DNA from: Adiantum capillus-veneris | Taxonomy: Eukaryota > Streptophyta > Polypodiopsida > Polypodiales > Pteridaceae | DNA length: 64,000 nucleotides | Direction of reading: 5' to 3' | NCBI GenBank assembly: GCA_014529385.2 | Contig: CM043945.1 | Coordinates: forward strand, 148,725,241 to 148,789,240 | Shown here: one piece after another, positions 1-8,034 of the stretch | How the letters are laid out: every line of letters starts with the position of its first letter | How positions within the stretch are numbered: position 1 is the first letter of the stretch | Notes under the pieces: generated by a model | Seen by the model: the letters and a program-made list of their open reading frames with translations, nothing else | What the model was told of the DNA's origin: nothing | The model's database searches: none | Position numbers and translations under genes: made by a program

Positions 1-545
1 TTGACCACATAAGGACCAAACCACTGCTTAACCATCTTCCACAATGCCATATGTATACTAATACCCAATTCTCTTCTTTAATTATATATGCCCTTAACCT
101 TTGTTTCTTGTTGAATGTTCCTTTATTCTTTAGTCAAGCATCCTTTACTTTCCCTTTTGCAACGTCAATATCTTCCTCTCTTTCTCCAATTGATGTATCC
201 TTCAAGCAAGTAAATCCTTCTTGCTTAATCTTGCATCCCAAGGTGAAATAATCCAAGTTAGTAGTGCTTCTTCCGTAGACATAATTGCCTTTTTCCCATA
301 CATCAACTCTAGTTGCATATAGCATGTGATAGTCCTATGAGTAGTGCGATCTTCACAGAAAGAATAAGGTAACAATCTTTGCCATTTTCCAATGCATTTA
401 CATGTTTTTTTCAATTCTTTAATAAGAGGAGGATGCCCATGTTCACTTTCACCATTGCCATAAAAATCTTAAGCTGTAGTGAGAGCTGACTTAATACCCA
501 TTTGAGCAAAAAAAAACCCTAGCTTTGTCAACATCCAATAATCCC
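1..545 (-). pseudogene. Ty3/gypsy integrase C-terminal fragment (relic)
   Basis: Read on the minus strand, this stretch gives the end of a Ty3/gypsy integrase: a block with RLLPYSFCEDRTTHRT, then ELMYGKKAIM, then KQWFGPYVV close to base 1. In this family these blocks follow the catalytic core and precede the 3' end of pol. The frame is broken by stops and shifts, so it is a relic. The window edge cuts the 3' side. On the minus strand it lies downstream of the ORF2-like relic at 934-1574, so both probably belong to one element. The catalytic Asp/Glu residues are not present here. The family call rests on motif order and is fairly sure; the lineage is not. Confidence 0.6.
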
Positions 546-933
546 CTATTAGCATAAAGTTTCCCAATGCATCGACACTTTGCATATAACCTTCTCAAGA
601 AAAACCTTACATATTGTGCTTGTAGGCAAGCACAACAGATGTAGAAAGTGTGTCATTAACCTTACCGTGTCATCGTTGAGTGATCCTACGCCAGAAGAGG
701 GAGCTCACCACTGCTGCTCAATCGCCTCGCCGCCATCGCCGTACCGCTCTATCATCCGCAACAACCCCCTCTCTTGCACTCACACACGATTACACTCACA
801 GCAAACATGAAGATAAGACAAGAGAGAAGGAGAAAAAGAGCACTGCATTAGTACTATGTTGAGTTTTGCTAGCATTTCAATAGGTTTTAGTGGAATAGTT
901 TCATTGGCCATTTTTACCACTATGTTTGTGACT
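546..933. other. no recognised gene
   Basis: This gap lies between two parts of the same minus-strand gypsy relic. Short open frames occur on the plus strand, but none has a recognisable motif. It is probably decayed pol sequence. Confidence 0.3.
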
Positions 934-1574
934 TCAAGGTGAGGTCTTCCCATACATGTTCCAATAGTTTGTAGTTACAATGATGACCCCAACACCACCA
1001 TCAAGGATTCCCTCCACTATTAATCCTTTAAAGGTGATTGGTAGGGTTGCATTAGATTCATCACCTTCAAAGGGTTGTCCCATCTTATTCACATGCATTT
1101 CAACAACAGAGCTTTCATCTAGTTTATGTTGTGGATCCAAGAATTCTTTCTCAGCTAGAACTTTGTTGGGCCTATTTGTTTTTGCAAATTATTGTAGCAT
1201 GACTTTCAACTCTCCATTGAGAAATGCCAAAGAGCAAATAATAGCCCAGGATCTTCGTACAATTTAGACATGATAGTGGTTCTTACTTTAAAAGCCATCA
1301 AATCCATTAACTAGGAAATATTCAATGCCACTTTTTGAGGGTCTATTTTGTGACCTAGGGCTGGTGAATATGGAAACTCCACGTCTTTGATAAGGTCAGG
1401 TATTCCCTCGCTAGACATCCCCTCAAATAGATAATGTGTATGCCCTGTTTGCGATGTCTTACATTCACTTTCTTCTTGGATGATAGTAGGTATGGATAAT
1501 GTTTTATGGTCTTTGTGAGTTTGAGGTTGAATGGGAAACACTTTGTTCGTAATCTTGATCTGCCTAGGTTCTGG
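934..1574 (-). pseudogene. relic of the ORF2 protein seen at 8028-9860
   Basis: Two minus-strand segments match different parts of the long ORF2 of the gypsy element at 4102-12899. One contains GQPFEGDESNATLPIT, against GQYFEGDESNATLPLN in ORF2. The other contains TIIQEESECKTSQTGHT, against SIIQEGSEDRTSESEHT. A third block resembling VRTTIIAKLYGDPELF lies between them. Block order is the same as in ORF2, but stops and frameshifts interrupt it. The product of ORF2 has no known function. The relic shows that the ORF2 family is older than the 4102-12899 insertion, and that a relative exists with an integrase beside it (1-545). Confidence 0.7.
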
Positions 1575-1757
1575 CTCTAGTTCCCTTTAGTTCTCCTCTA
1601 CTATAAGGGCTCTTCTCTAGCTATAAAAAGGGCTCTCCTCTAGTTCCCTTTAGTTCTCCTCTACTATAAGGGCTCTCCTCTAGCTATAAAAGCGGCTCTC
1701 CTCTAGTTCCCTTTAGTTCTTTTCTACTATAAGGGCTATCCTCTAGCTATAAAAAGG
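1575..1757 (-). repeat. 63-bp tandem repeat, about 2.9 copies
   Basis: The phrase CTCTAGTTCCCTTTAG starts at 1575, 1638 and 1701, an exact 63-bp period. Each copy also carries CTATAAAAAG or a close variant. Read on the minus strand, the unit resembles the ORF2 segment around VEETQRKLEPEP (bases 8970-9020), so it looks like a 21-codon, in-frame expansion inside the ORF2 relic that follows. It is probably a minisatellite grown from coding DNA. Confidence 0.75.
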
Positions 1758-1847
1758 TGAGTTCACCCTTGGGAAATAAAGAGATTCCAACTTGAGAGGA
1801 TCTACTATTTAAGTTATAGCACTGATTGTGCCTATAGGAGTGGTATT

Positions 1848-1945
1848 TGTTGGGTTTTTAAGCCTCGTGGCCGGCCTCTATTGTATCCTTTTGGTCATAA
1901 AATTAATAAGGAGAGTGAGAAGGGCTTCTCACTAAGCTCCACCAA

Positions 1946-1948
<3 letters not shown>
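1848..1948 (+). repeat. 5' LTR of the copia element, partial
   Basis: About 100 bp aligns with the start of the 3' LTR at 14401, sharing CTCTATTGTAT, GAGAGTGAGAAGGG and CTCCACC. Similarity stops where a (GT)n(GA)n tract begins. The rest of the 176-bp LTR and a primer-binding site are not visible, so its 3' part was lost or replaced. Confidence 0.7.

Positions 1949-2034
<86 letters not shown>
1949..2034. repeat. (GT)n(GA)n microsatellite
   Basis: About 31 bp of GT repeats is followed by about 54 bp of GA repeats. It sits exactly where the copia 5' LTR stops matching its 3' partner. Confidence 0.95.
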
Positions 2035-2038
<4 letters not shown>

Positions 2039-3205
2039 GGATACTCAACATCGGCGACACCATTTTAGGGCTTTGTCTTTGGGATCAGGAAACTCCCATC
2101 CTGCGGTGAGAGCGTCCTCGACATCGGCGATTCGCCATCGACATTGGCGACTTGCGATTCCACACCACCACATTGATGTCGATACCAATTCTTGCAATTC
2201 GACATTAGCTCGACATCACCTCTCATTGCGACGGATAACCGACATCCGGCTCGACATTGAGCGTACCTACAGATGAGCTCTTTCGTGCGGACGGTCGTGC
2301 TTGCAAAATGCACGGGTGAGGTGCCTCTACCACAGAGGAATGACACCCTACATTGGCACCGATCGCGCTCTACGGCATCGTTTCAACTCCGAGCACCTTT
2401 GGCCGCTATTCGACTAACACATTTTCGCCCGGTGGTGGAGATCGGCACATAGCGACACCGTCACGCAGGCTACAGGTTATAGGGGGCTTTTGAGCCCGTT
2501 TACACACAGATTCTCCACGTTACCAGACACATATAGACACAACGCTTTTCAGATTATTTTGACAGCCATTTCGATAACAGTTTCTCTGCGGACAGATGCG
2601 TTGATAGATGCATGTTTGTTTTAGCACACCATAGTGCTATTGAGCTCTTTTGAAAGTAGAAATCACCGGAGGGATCAATTTTATTGAATGCAGTAGTTCT
2701 TGGCGCTTGTTTGAGCGCAGTTACTCATGTATGTTGAGTTGCAAACACTGCCTATTGTGCTACGTGTGGAGCCATTTTTTTTGACAGTTTTTCCGGCCGT
2801 TTCCTTGATTTTGTAATTTTTGTGCATTGCTCTCCTCTAGCGTGAGGTTTTCTTTGAGCTGGATATCTTCAGTGATATAGGTAGGTCCAGTTCCCCTTTA
2901 CGGTACCCTTGCCATAGGACATGTATCTGGGCAATCTTTGGTGCTTATGACGCCGAGTTGGCGGTCACACAACAATGGTTTTGAGCAGTTTGTGCGTTTT
3001 CGAGTTGAGTTTTGACTCCTCATACAAAGGAGACTCTGTCGGATTTTTCCCGCGAGTCTGTTCTATGTGTTCTTGGCACTTCTATTTGATCTTACACAGT
3101 GATTCTACTACTTTTGGTTTGAGTTTTGCTCCTATTCTAAGGGAAACTTTGCCAAAATTATCCCATGCAATTTGCCATAAAGTTTTTGGTTACATTCTCC
3201 TAATC
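2035..3205. other. copia leader, no gene recognised
   Basis: This 1.2-kb stretch precedes gag and shows no conserved protein motif. From 2045 to 2250 it repeats short variants of CGACATCGGCGA about six times. It is long for a copia leader, and no tRNA-Met-type primer site is seen, so part of it may be foreign sequence. Confidence 0.4.
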
Positions 3206-3950
3206 ATGCCTGCGAGTAGTGCTTTCAAAAGAGAAGAATACTACATCAAAAAGTTTGATGGCTCAAACTTTGTCATTTGGAGACAGCGTATGCAAGATGT
3301 TTTGATCAGCAAACACTTGATAGCACCCTTGCGTGCAAGAAGAGAGAACGCGTACACTAATGTTGAGTGGGATGACTTGAATGAGCGTGCTATGACGACC
3401 ATTCGCCTACACCTTGGTGAATCCATTTACTTTACCATAGTGGATAAGACCAATGCCAAATATTTGTGGGATGCTCTATGTCAGGCTTGGGATGGCAACA
3501 ACGTCTCGAACAAGGTTTTCTTGATGAAGAAAATGATGCGCATGAACATGAAAGAAGACATTAATGTTAGTTCTCACTTGAACGAGTTCAACAACGTGTT
3601 TTAACAAGTTACTTCAAAAGGTCTCAATTTCGATGATGAAATGAAGGCCATTTTCTTGCTATGTTTACTACCATCGTCATGGGATACCTTCAACACACCC
3701 ATAAGTAATTCTGCACCAAATGGAAAGCTAGATCTCAGCAGTGTTGCTGGTGCATTTCTCACTGAGGAGATTCGACATCAATCTCTTGATGTGAGTGGGC
3801 ATGTTGATGCATATGTGACTAGTGGCAATCATGACAAGCAAAGACAGTGTGGTCGTAGCCGCGGTCGTTCACAGGATTGCAGGTAAGTTCGTAGCAAGAG
3901 TCGCGGCAAAGACTTGTGAAATGTAGAGTGTTAACACTACCATAAAAAGG
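3206..3950 (+). pseudogene. copia gag (UBN2-type), broken
   Basis: Reading from ATG 3206, the protein contains KKFDGSNFVIWRQRMQDVLI, a typical copia gag start, then YLWDALCQAW and a helical block. A TAA stop at 3602-3604 is in frame, and gag sequence continues after it with DDEMKAIFLLCLLPSSWDTF. A second in-frame stop lies at 3884-3886. A degraded zinc knuckle follows near 3920-3950 (VEC, stop, HYHKKGH), in which the second Cys is lost. Gag normally forms the retrotransposon particle and packages its RNA. Here several stops prevent a full product. Upstream in-frame codons exist (from 2975), but the family match begins at the chosen ATG. Confidence 0.8.
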
Positions 3951-4009
3951 GACACACACAGACACACATGTTGCTCCAGAGAGAGAAAAATCTAGCAGTC
4001 AAGCACTTC

Positions 4010-4101
4010 GGAGATCTACTCAGACATCTCGTGCACCTGAGCGTTTTGAGCCAAGATTGGACTACTTACTAGTCACTGATTGTGATGAACCCACTTGCTA
4101 C
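4010..4101 (+). pseudogene. copia integrase-RT linker fragment
   Basis: The translation reads RSTQTSRAPERFEPRLDY and then DCDEPTCY. This is the linker that in copia polyproteins lies between integrase and reverse transcriptase. It follows gag almost directly, so protease and integrase have been deleted. The reading frame resumes after the gypsy insertion at 12905 (KEAIQMDDS), which confirms that the insertion split this codon run. Confidence 0.8.
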
Positions 4102-4396
4102 TGTTAACCCTCACGGCTCACGGACACCCATCACCTACGATGGACGCGTATTATGTATTTGGTAGAGTCAGGTACCGGGCTTGTCGGACCAATAGGAAAA
4201 GGGTAAGAGTGATCGTCGATGACAGGCGCACTCTAACTGGGACATTCAAGGGATTAGTTGGCTAAGCATGGGCGCCCAAGTGTGAATGGGGTGAGCTCCT
4301 ATAAAAGCCAACTAAACCTAATTTTTACTCATTCTCTCATTTGTGCAATAGAAGAGTGCTCTTGCTCCATCTCCATCTTCTTCTTCTTCACCTCCT

Positions 4397-4440
<44 letters not shown>

Positions 4441-4683
4441 TGTGTGCGATCGAGCATTACAAAGGCACGACGGCGGCGAAGCGGTTGAGCGCGGCACGAC
4501 TGCAGCTTCTTCTTCATCGCGGCGAGGAATCCACCACGAAGGCGAGCGTAGAGCGGTGAGTGACACACCCTTTGTTCTCTTGAGCTTGCTAGTTTAGGCT
4601 TGTTGTGTGCTTGGAGCCGTTTGTGGCTCGCACACGGTGTATTGGCAAGTCCCTTGCTTCGACAGTGCGGCAAGGAGCGCACA
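4102..4683 (+). repeat. 5' LTR of the gypsy element
   Basis: It begins TGTTAACCC and ends GCGCACA. A TATA box (TATAAAAG, 4300-4307) is followed by a pyrimidine-rich stretch and a (TG)n(AG)n tract at 4399-4437. This layout suggests that transcription starts about 30 bp after the TATA box, placing the microsatellite in the transcribed leader. Confidence 0.92.
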
Positions 4684-4687
4684 TTTT

Positions 4688-4705
4688 TGGCGCCGCTGCC
4701 GGGGA
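4688..4705 (+). other. primer-binding site, tRNA-Asp type
   Basis: TGGCGCCGCTGCCGGGGA starts five bases after the 5' LTR. It matches the tRNA-Asp primer site used by Tat and Athila gypsy elements with about one mismatch. It supports placing the element in that group although pol is absent. Confidence 0.85.
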
Positions 4706-4784
4706 TATGCCCTACACTAAGCTCGGTTAGCACTTTACGCTTTTTTGTGGTGCAATTTCTATCATAGGAAAGGCAGGGAAGGAG

Positions 4785-5118
4785 TGTGTGGAGATTTCTG
4801 TTTTTTGCGTTTTCTGCATTTGCTGTCAAGTTTCAATTTCTGCTATTGTCTGCGTTTTTTCAATTTCTGCAATTTCTGCATTTTCAAGTTCGGCGTTTTC
4901 AATTTCTGCAATTTTCTGCATTTCTGCGTTTTTTTTAATTTTCTGCAATTTCTGCATTTTCTGCATTTCTGCGTTTTTTCTGTAATTTCTGCATTTCTGC
5001 GTTTTTCAATTTCTGCGTATCTGCGTTTTTTCAATTTCTGCGTTTTCTGAAATTTCTGCATATCTGCGTTTTCTGTAATTTCTGCATATCTGCGTTTTCA
5101 ATTTCTGTATTTTCTGCA
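4785..5118 (+). repeat. TTTCTGC-rich leader repeat
   Basis: Some 30 imperfect copies of TTTCTGCA or TTTCTGCG alternate with short T runs. The array lies in the untranslated leader between the primer site and gag. It is strongly pyrimidine-biased on the plus strand. Confidence 0.85.
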
Positions 5119-5703
5119 CCAAAAAAAAAGTTAAATTTTTTTTATTTTTTCTTTTTTCTCTCAAAAAAAAAATAAAAAATAAAAAATAAAATCCAGAAAT
5201 TAAAACGCGAGTAAGCGGGTGGCGAAATTTTTCGAAAATAAAAAAACGTGACTCTTAAAACAGACGGGTTGGTTTGTATAAAAGATAGATCGGGATCGTT
5301 TCCCCAGGCCCAGGCCCAAGCTCAGTCCTCAGTCTTATGATATATACTAGACTCACTCTTATATATATACCCTACTCCCTCAAGAGAGAATGAGAGCATG
5401 TGGGACAAGTCCTCCACTCTCCTCCTTTCTCTTCCCACTTGCACCCTTAGACTTTCTAGTTTGGGACTAGTTCCCTACTGGAAATTGACAGTTTTAGGGA
5501 TTCCGAGGGCATAGAGTGACCAAACGGAGGGCTGTAAAGCACGGCACGACCCTCTGACCGATACGCTCGTTTCGAGCTATCACACGGTCCATTCCACGAC
5601 ACGCTCGAAAAAATCTAGCAAAAAAACAAACAAAAAACACGCTAAAAACTAGTCACAAGGCCTCCTAGAGCAGCTTTTTGACACCTTAGGGTATCAAAAG
5701 CAC
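5119..5703 (+). other. gypsy leader, no gene
   Basis: This is the untranslated leader of the gypsy element. An A/T-rich stretch (5119-5190) is followed by unique sequence with no open frame of note before the gag ATG at 5704. Confidence 0.5.
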
Positions 5704-8034
5704 ATGCACTTACGCTCTGGGCGGGTGCTAGAACATGAGTATATTGAGGGTGCCTCCGTTCATACGGACACCCATTACCCATCCACGATAAGCTCTAGAC
5801 CCTCAGCGGGGACACAAGGTAGCACCACCCAAGACCCTAAAATAGCCGCTAGTGATTCCTCCTCCGACTCAGAAATCATGGAAGCATACCCTACCCAAAA
5901 CACTGAGAGAGAAGGCCATGCACCTCCCGAAGCTCCACAGCCTAGTACTAGTATGTTTAGCCGTTTCATGGAAACATTAGGTAGAGCTACTCGCTCGGAA
6001 CCTGATGCAAATGAAGCACACGAAGGGGGTGGGGAAGTGGACTCTCCTTTCACATCGCACGTGGACCCCACACCCCCAAAGAGTGTCCATGTGGATATCC
6101 TGCCAACTTCTTACCAAGAAGGCCCTGTTGAGCTGCCTCCTTCAGAAGTTCCCTCTAGAGTACCGTTGGTGACAAGTAAAACCACGGGGAGCAACATTGC
6201 TTCTACCTCACAAGAAACCGTTAACACGTCGACTCTAGAAGGATTGTTCATTAATGATCATTGGACATACGACCTCCACACTGAGGTGTTGACGGATCTA
6301 CACTCTGGCCACGCCTACCATGTAGGATGGATAGAGATTGTACAATCCACCTCTAGTGCCACGAGCATCGAAGATCAACAGAAAATGATCTGTAATGTTA
6401 TCCATGGCATTATTCAATTAGAAAGGCAAAACCGAGGGGTAAATATACTCTCAACTGGCCCCATGAGATTTCTGGATACGAGCAAGGCTCAACAGCCTAC
6501 TCTATCACAAATGGAGACTCCTCTAATGAGCCCCATGGACCCATCTTACGTCATTTCACCTGGGGTCTCTATGCAATCTGAGCCTCCGAGCGAAAACTTT
6601 AGCTTCCCTAACTTGGCTCAACCCTCTATCAAGGAAAACACAGTGCTCACTCCAGGGATAAGCCTGACAGAGAATGTACCGATGACATCTACGGTTAGCG
6701 CAGTGCCACTACCTAGTGTCGTAGTACCTAATATGGGGCCTCGACCATATGTGCCTCTAGCCCCTTATGCACACATGGCCCCCACACCTCCAATTGTACC
6801 ACTTGCTTATGCTCCTCGAGTGCCGCTCCCTAGCTCTTATCCGAGTGGACCTATGCCCGGTTATGTTCCATATCCTGCATCATCTACACATATGCCAAGA
6901 CCGGTACCCGTTCCTCTCCCACATATGATTCCAAGATTACCTCCACCGACCCTGCCTCCTCACATAGGTGACTTGGCAGCATTTGCTCAAACCATAGGTC
7001 GATCTATCGCGGAAAATATGCGTCACGCATCTGATAGAGAGCCTAGAAGTAAGGCAGTACAAATTGCCAAACTCACGCAAAAATTCAATGGGGATGAAGA
7101 TGCTAGGAAACACATTGAAGTGTTTGAACAAGTATGTGATTCCTTAGGGGAACGCAACGAACTACATAAGTGCAATGCCTTAAGCTTGACATTAAGTGGG
7201 AAGGCTGGAGATTGGTATAGAACCCTAAGGGTGGACGAGAAAACAATCTACCCTACCCTTCGAAGGTTGTTTCTAAAGGAGTACATACGAGAAGGTGTGC
7301 TTTGGGGTGTAGCATCTCAGCTACAGAAGGCCGAACGTAAGGAAGGAGAGTCAGTAAGGGACTTCATTAGTCGTCTAAAGCACTTAAACTCTCGCTGCCC
7401 TGTAAATGAGCGCTTCAACAATAACCAACTGCTTGATCGATTCATTCGAGGGTTGAGGAATGAAGGAATCTATAATGGACTAGTGATTAGAGGTATCACA
7501 ACCTGGGAAGATGTCACTGCCAATGCAATCCAATTAGAGGACAACTTGATGATAGCAGGCATGAGGGTGTCTACTGACACGAGATCCACTAGCTCACAAG
7601 CCATTGAGTATGAACCCATGACTGCAAAGCCCATTGCCAATGAGCCAAAGGTATTTGATACATTCTTGACAGACCTCACCAAGGCAATCCAAGAGTCTCT
7701 TAAGGATAATCGACCCCCTCAAAATAGTCACATGTATCCAAGAAGGGAGCAACAATGGTGTTCCATTTGCTTAGGTCCACATAGCACTAGTGAGTGCCCT
7801 ACGTTTAGAGTAAAATTTAATGGAACTTGCAACGCATGTGGTAGGTATGGTCACCAAGCTAAGGATTGTTTAATGATCAAACGTATGATGGCAAATAGAC
7901 CACCTGTAGCCTGGACGGATGCGCCTCGAGCTCCTGTATTGATGCCTGCTCCACCTGTTGAGCAACTACCGCAACACATGGTCCCTAGATCTCAAAATGT
8001 TGTACAAGCTACACCTTATCACCTCCTGTGCTAG
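5704..8034 (+). CDS. gag: gag polyprotein of the non-autonomous gypsy element
   Basis: This 776-codon frame is intact. Residues 1-440 are low-complexity, rich in Pro, Ser, Thr and Met, with a stretch of PxP motifs at about 340-425. Residues 455-625 form a retrotransposon gag (capsid) domain: KFNGDEDARKHIEVFEQVCD, then AGDWYRTL, RRLFLKEY and ESVRDFISRLKHLN. Two zinc knuckles follow: CSICLGPHSTSEC (686-698, spacing CX2CX3HX4C) and CNACGRYGHQAKDC (709-722, canonical CX2CX4HX4C). Gag should assemble the cytoplasmic particle and bind the element's RNA. The ATG at 5704 is the first in a long frame and follows the leader. The frame ends at TAG 8032, where ORF2 opens in the -1 frame. No protease follows, so processing would need a helper element. 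The long N-terminal extension is unusual and has no recognised domain. Confidence 0.88.
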   Translation: MHLRSGRVLEHEYIEGASVHTDTHYPSTISSRPSAGTQGSTTQDPKIAASDSSSDSEIMEAYPTQNTEREGHAPPEAPQPSTSMFSRFMETLGRATRSEPDANEAHEGGGEVDSPFTSHVDPTPPKSVHVDILPTSYQEGPVELPPSEVPSRVPLVTSKTTGSNIASTSQETVNTSTLEGLFINDHWTYDLHTEVLTDLHSGHAYHVGWIEIVQSTSSATSIEDQQKMICNVIHGIIQLERQNRGVNILSTGPMRFLDTSKAQQPTLSQMETPLMSPMDPSYVISPGVSMQSEPPSENFSFPNLAQPSIKENTVLTPGISLTENVPMTSTVSAVPLPSVVVPNMGPRPYVPLAPYAHMAPTPPIVPLAYAPRVPLPSSYPSGPMPGYVPYPASSTHMPRPVPVPLPHMIPRLPPPTLPPHIGDLAAFAQTIGRSIAENMRHASDREPRSKAVQIAKLTQKFNGDEDARKHIEVFEQVCDSLGERNELHKCNALSLTLSGKAGDWYRTLRVDEKTIYPTLRRLFLKEYIREGVLWGVASQLQKAERKEGESVRDFISRLKHLNSRCPVNERFNNNQLLDRFIRGLRNEGIYNGLVIRGITTWEDVTANAIQLEDNLMIAGMRVSTDTRSTSSQAIEYEPMTAKPIANEPKVFDTFLTDLTKAIQESLKDNRPPQNSHMYPRREQQWCSICLGPHSTSECPTFRVKFNGTCNACGRYGHQAKDCLMIKRMMANRPPVAWTDAPRAPVLMPAPPVEQLPQHMVPRSQNVVQATPYHLLC

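Noticed and set aside
3878-3890. CAG|GTAAGT, a perfect 5' splice consensus at a gag stop
   Set aside because: No matching acceptor or gene model; copia gag is not normally spliced here, so chance is more likely.
4329-4829. Minus-strand frame over the LTR and leader (also 12530-12919)
   Set aside because: It translates the LTR and its microsatellite; both copies exist only because the LTR is duplicated.
4745-5061. Open frames on both strands in the TTTCTGC array
   Set aside because: Simple-repeat translation without protein character.
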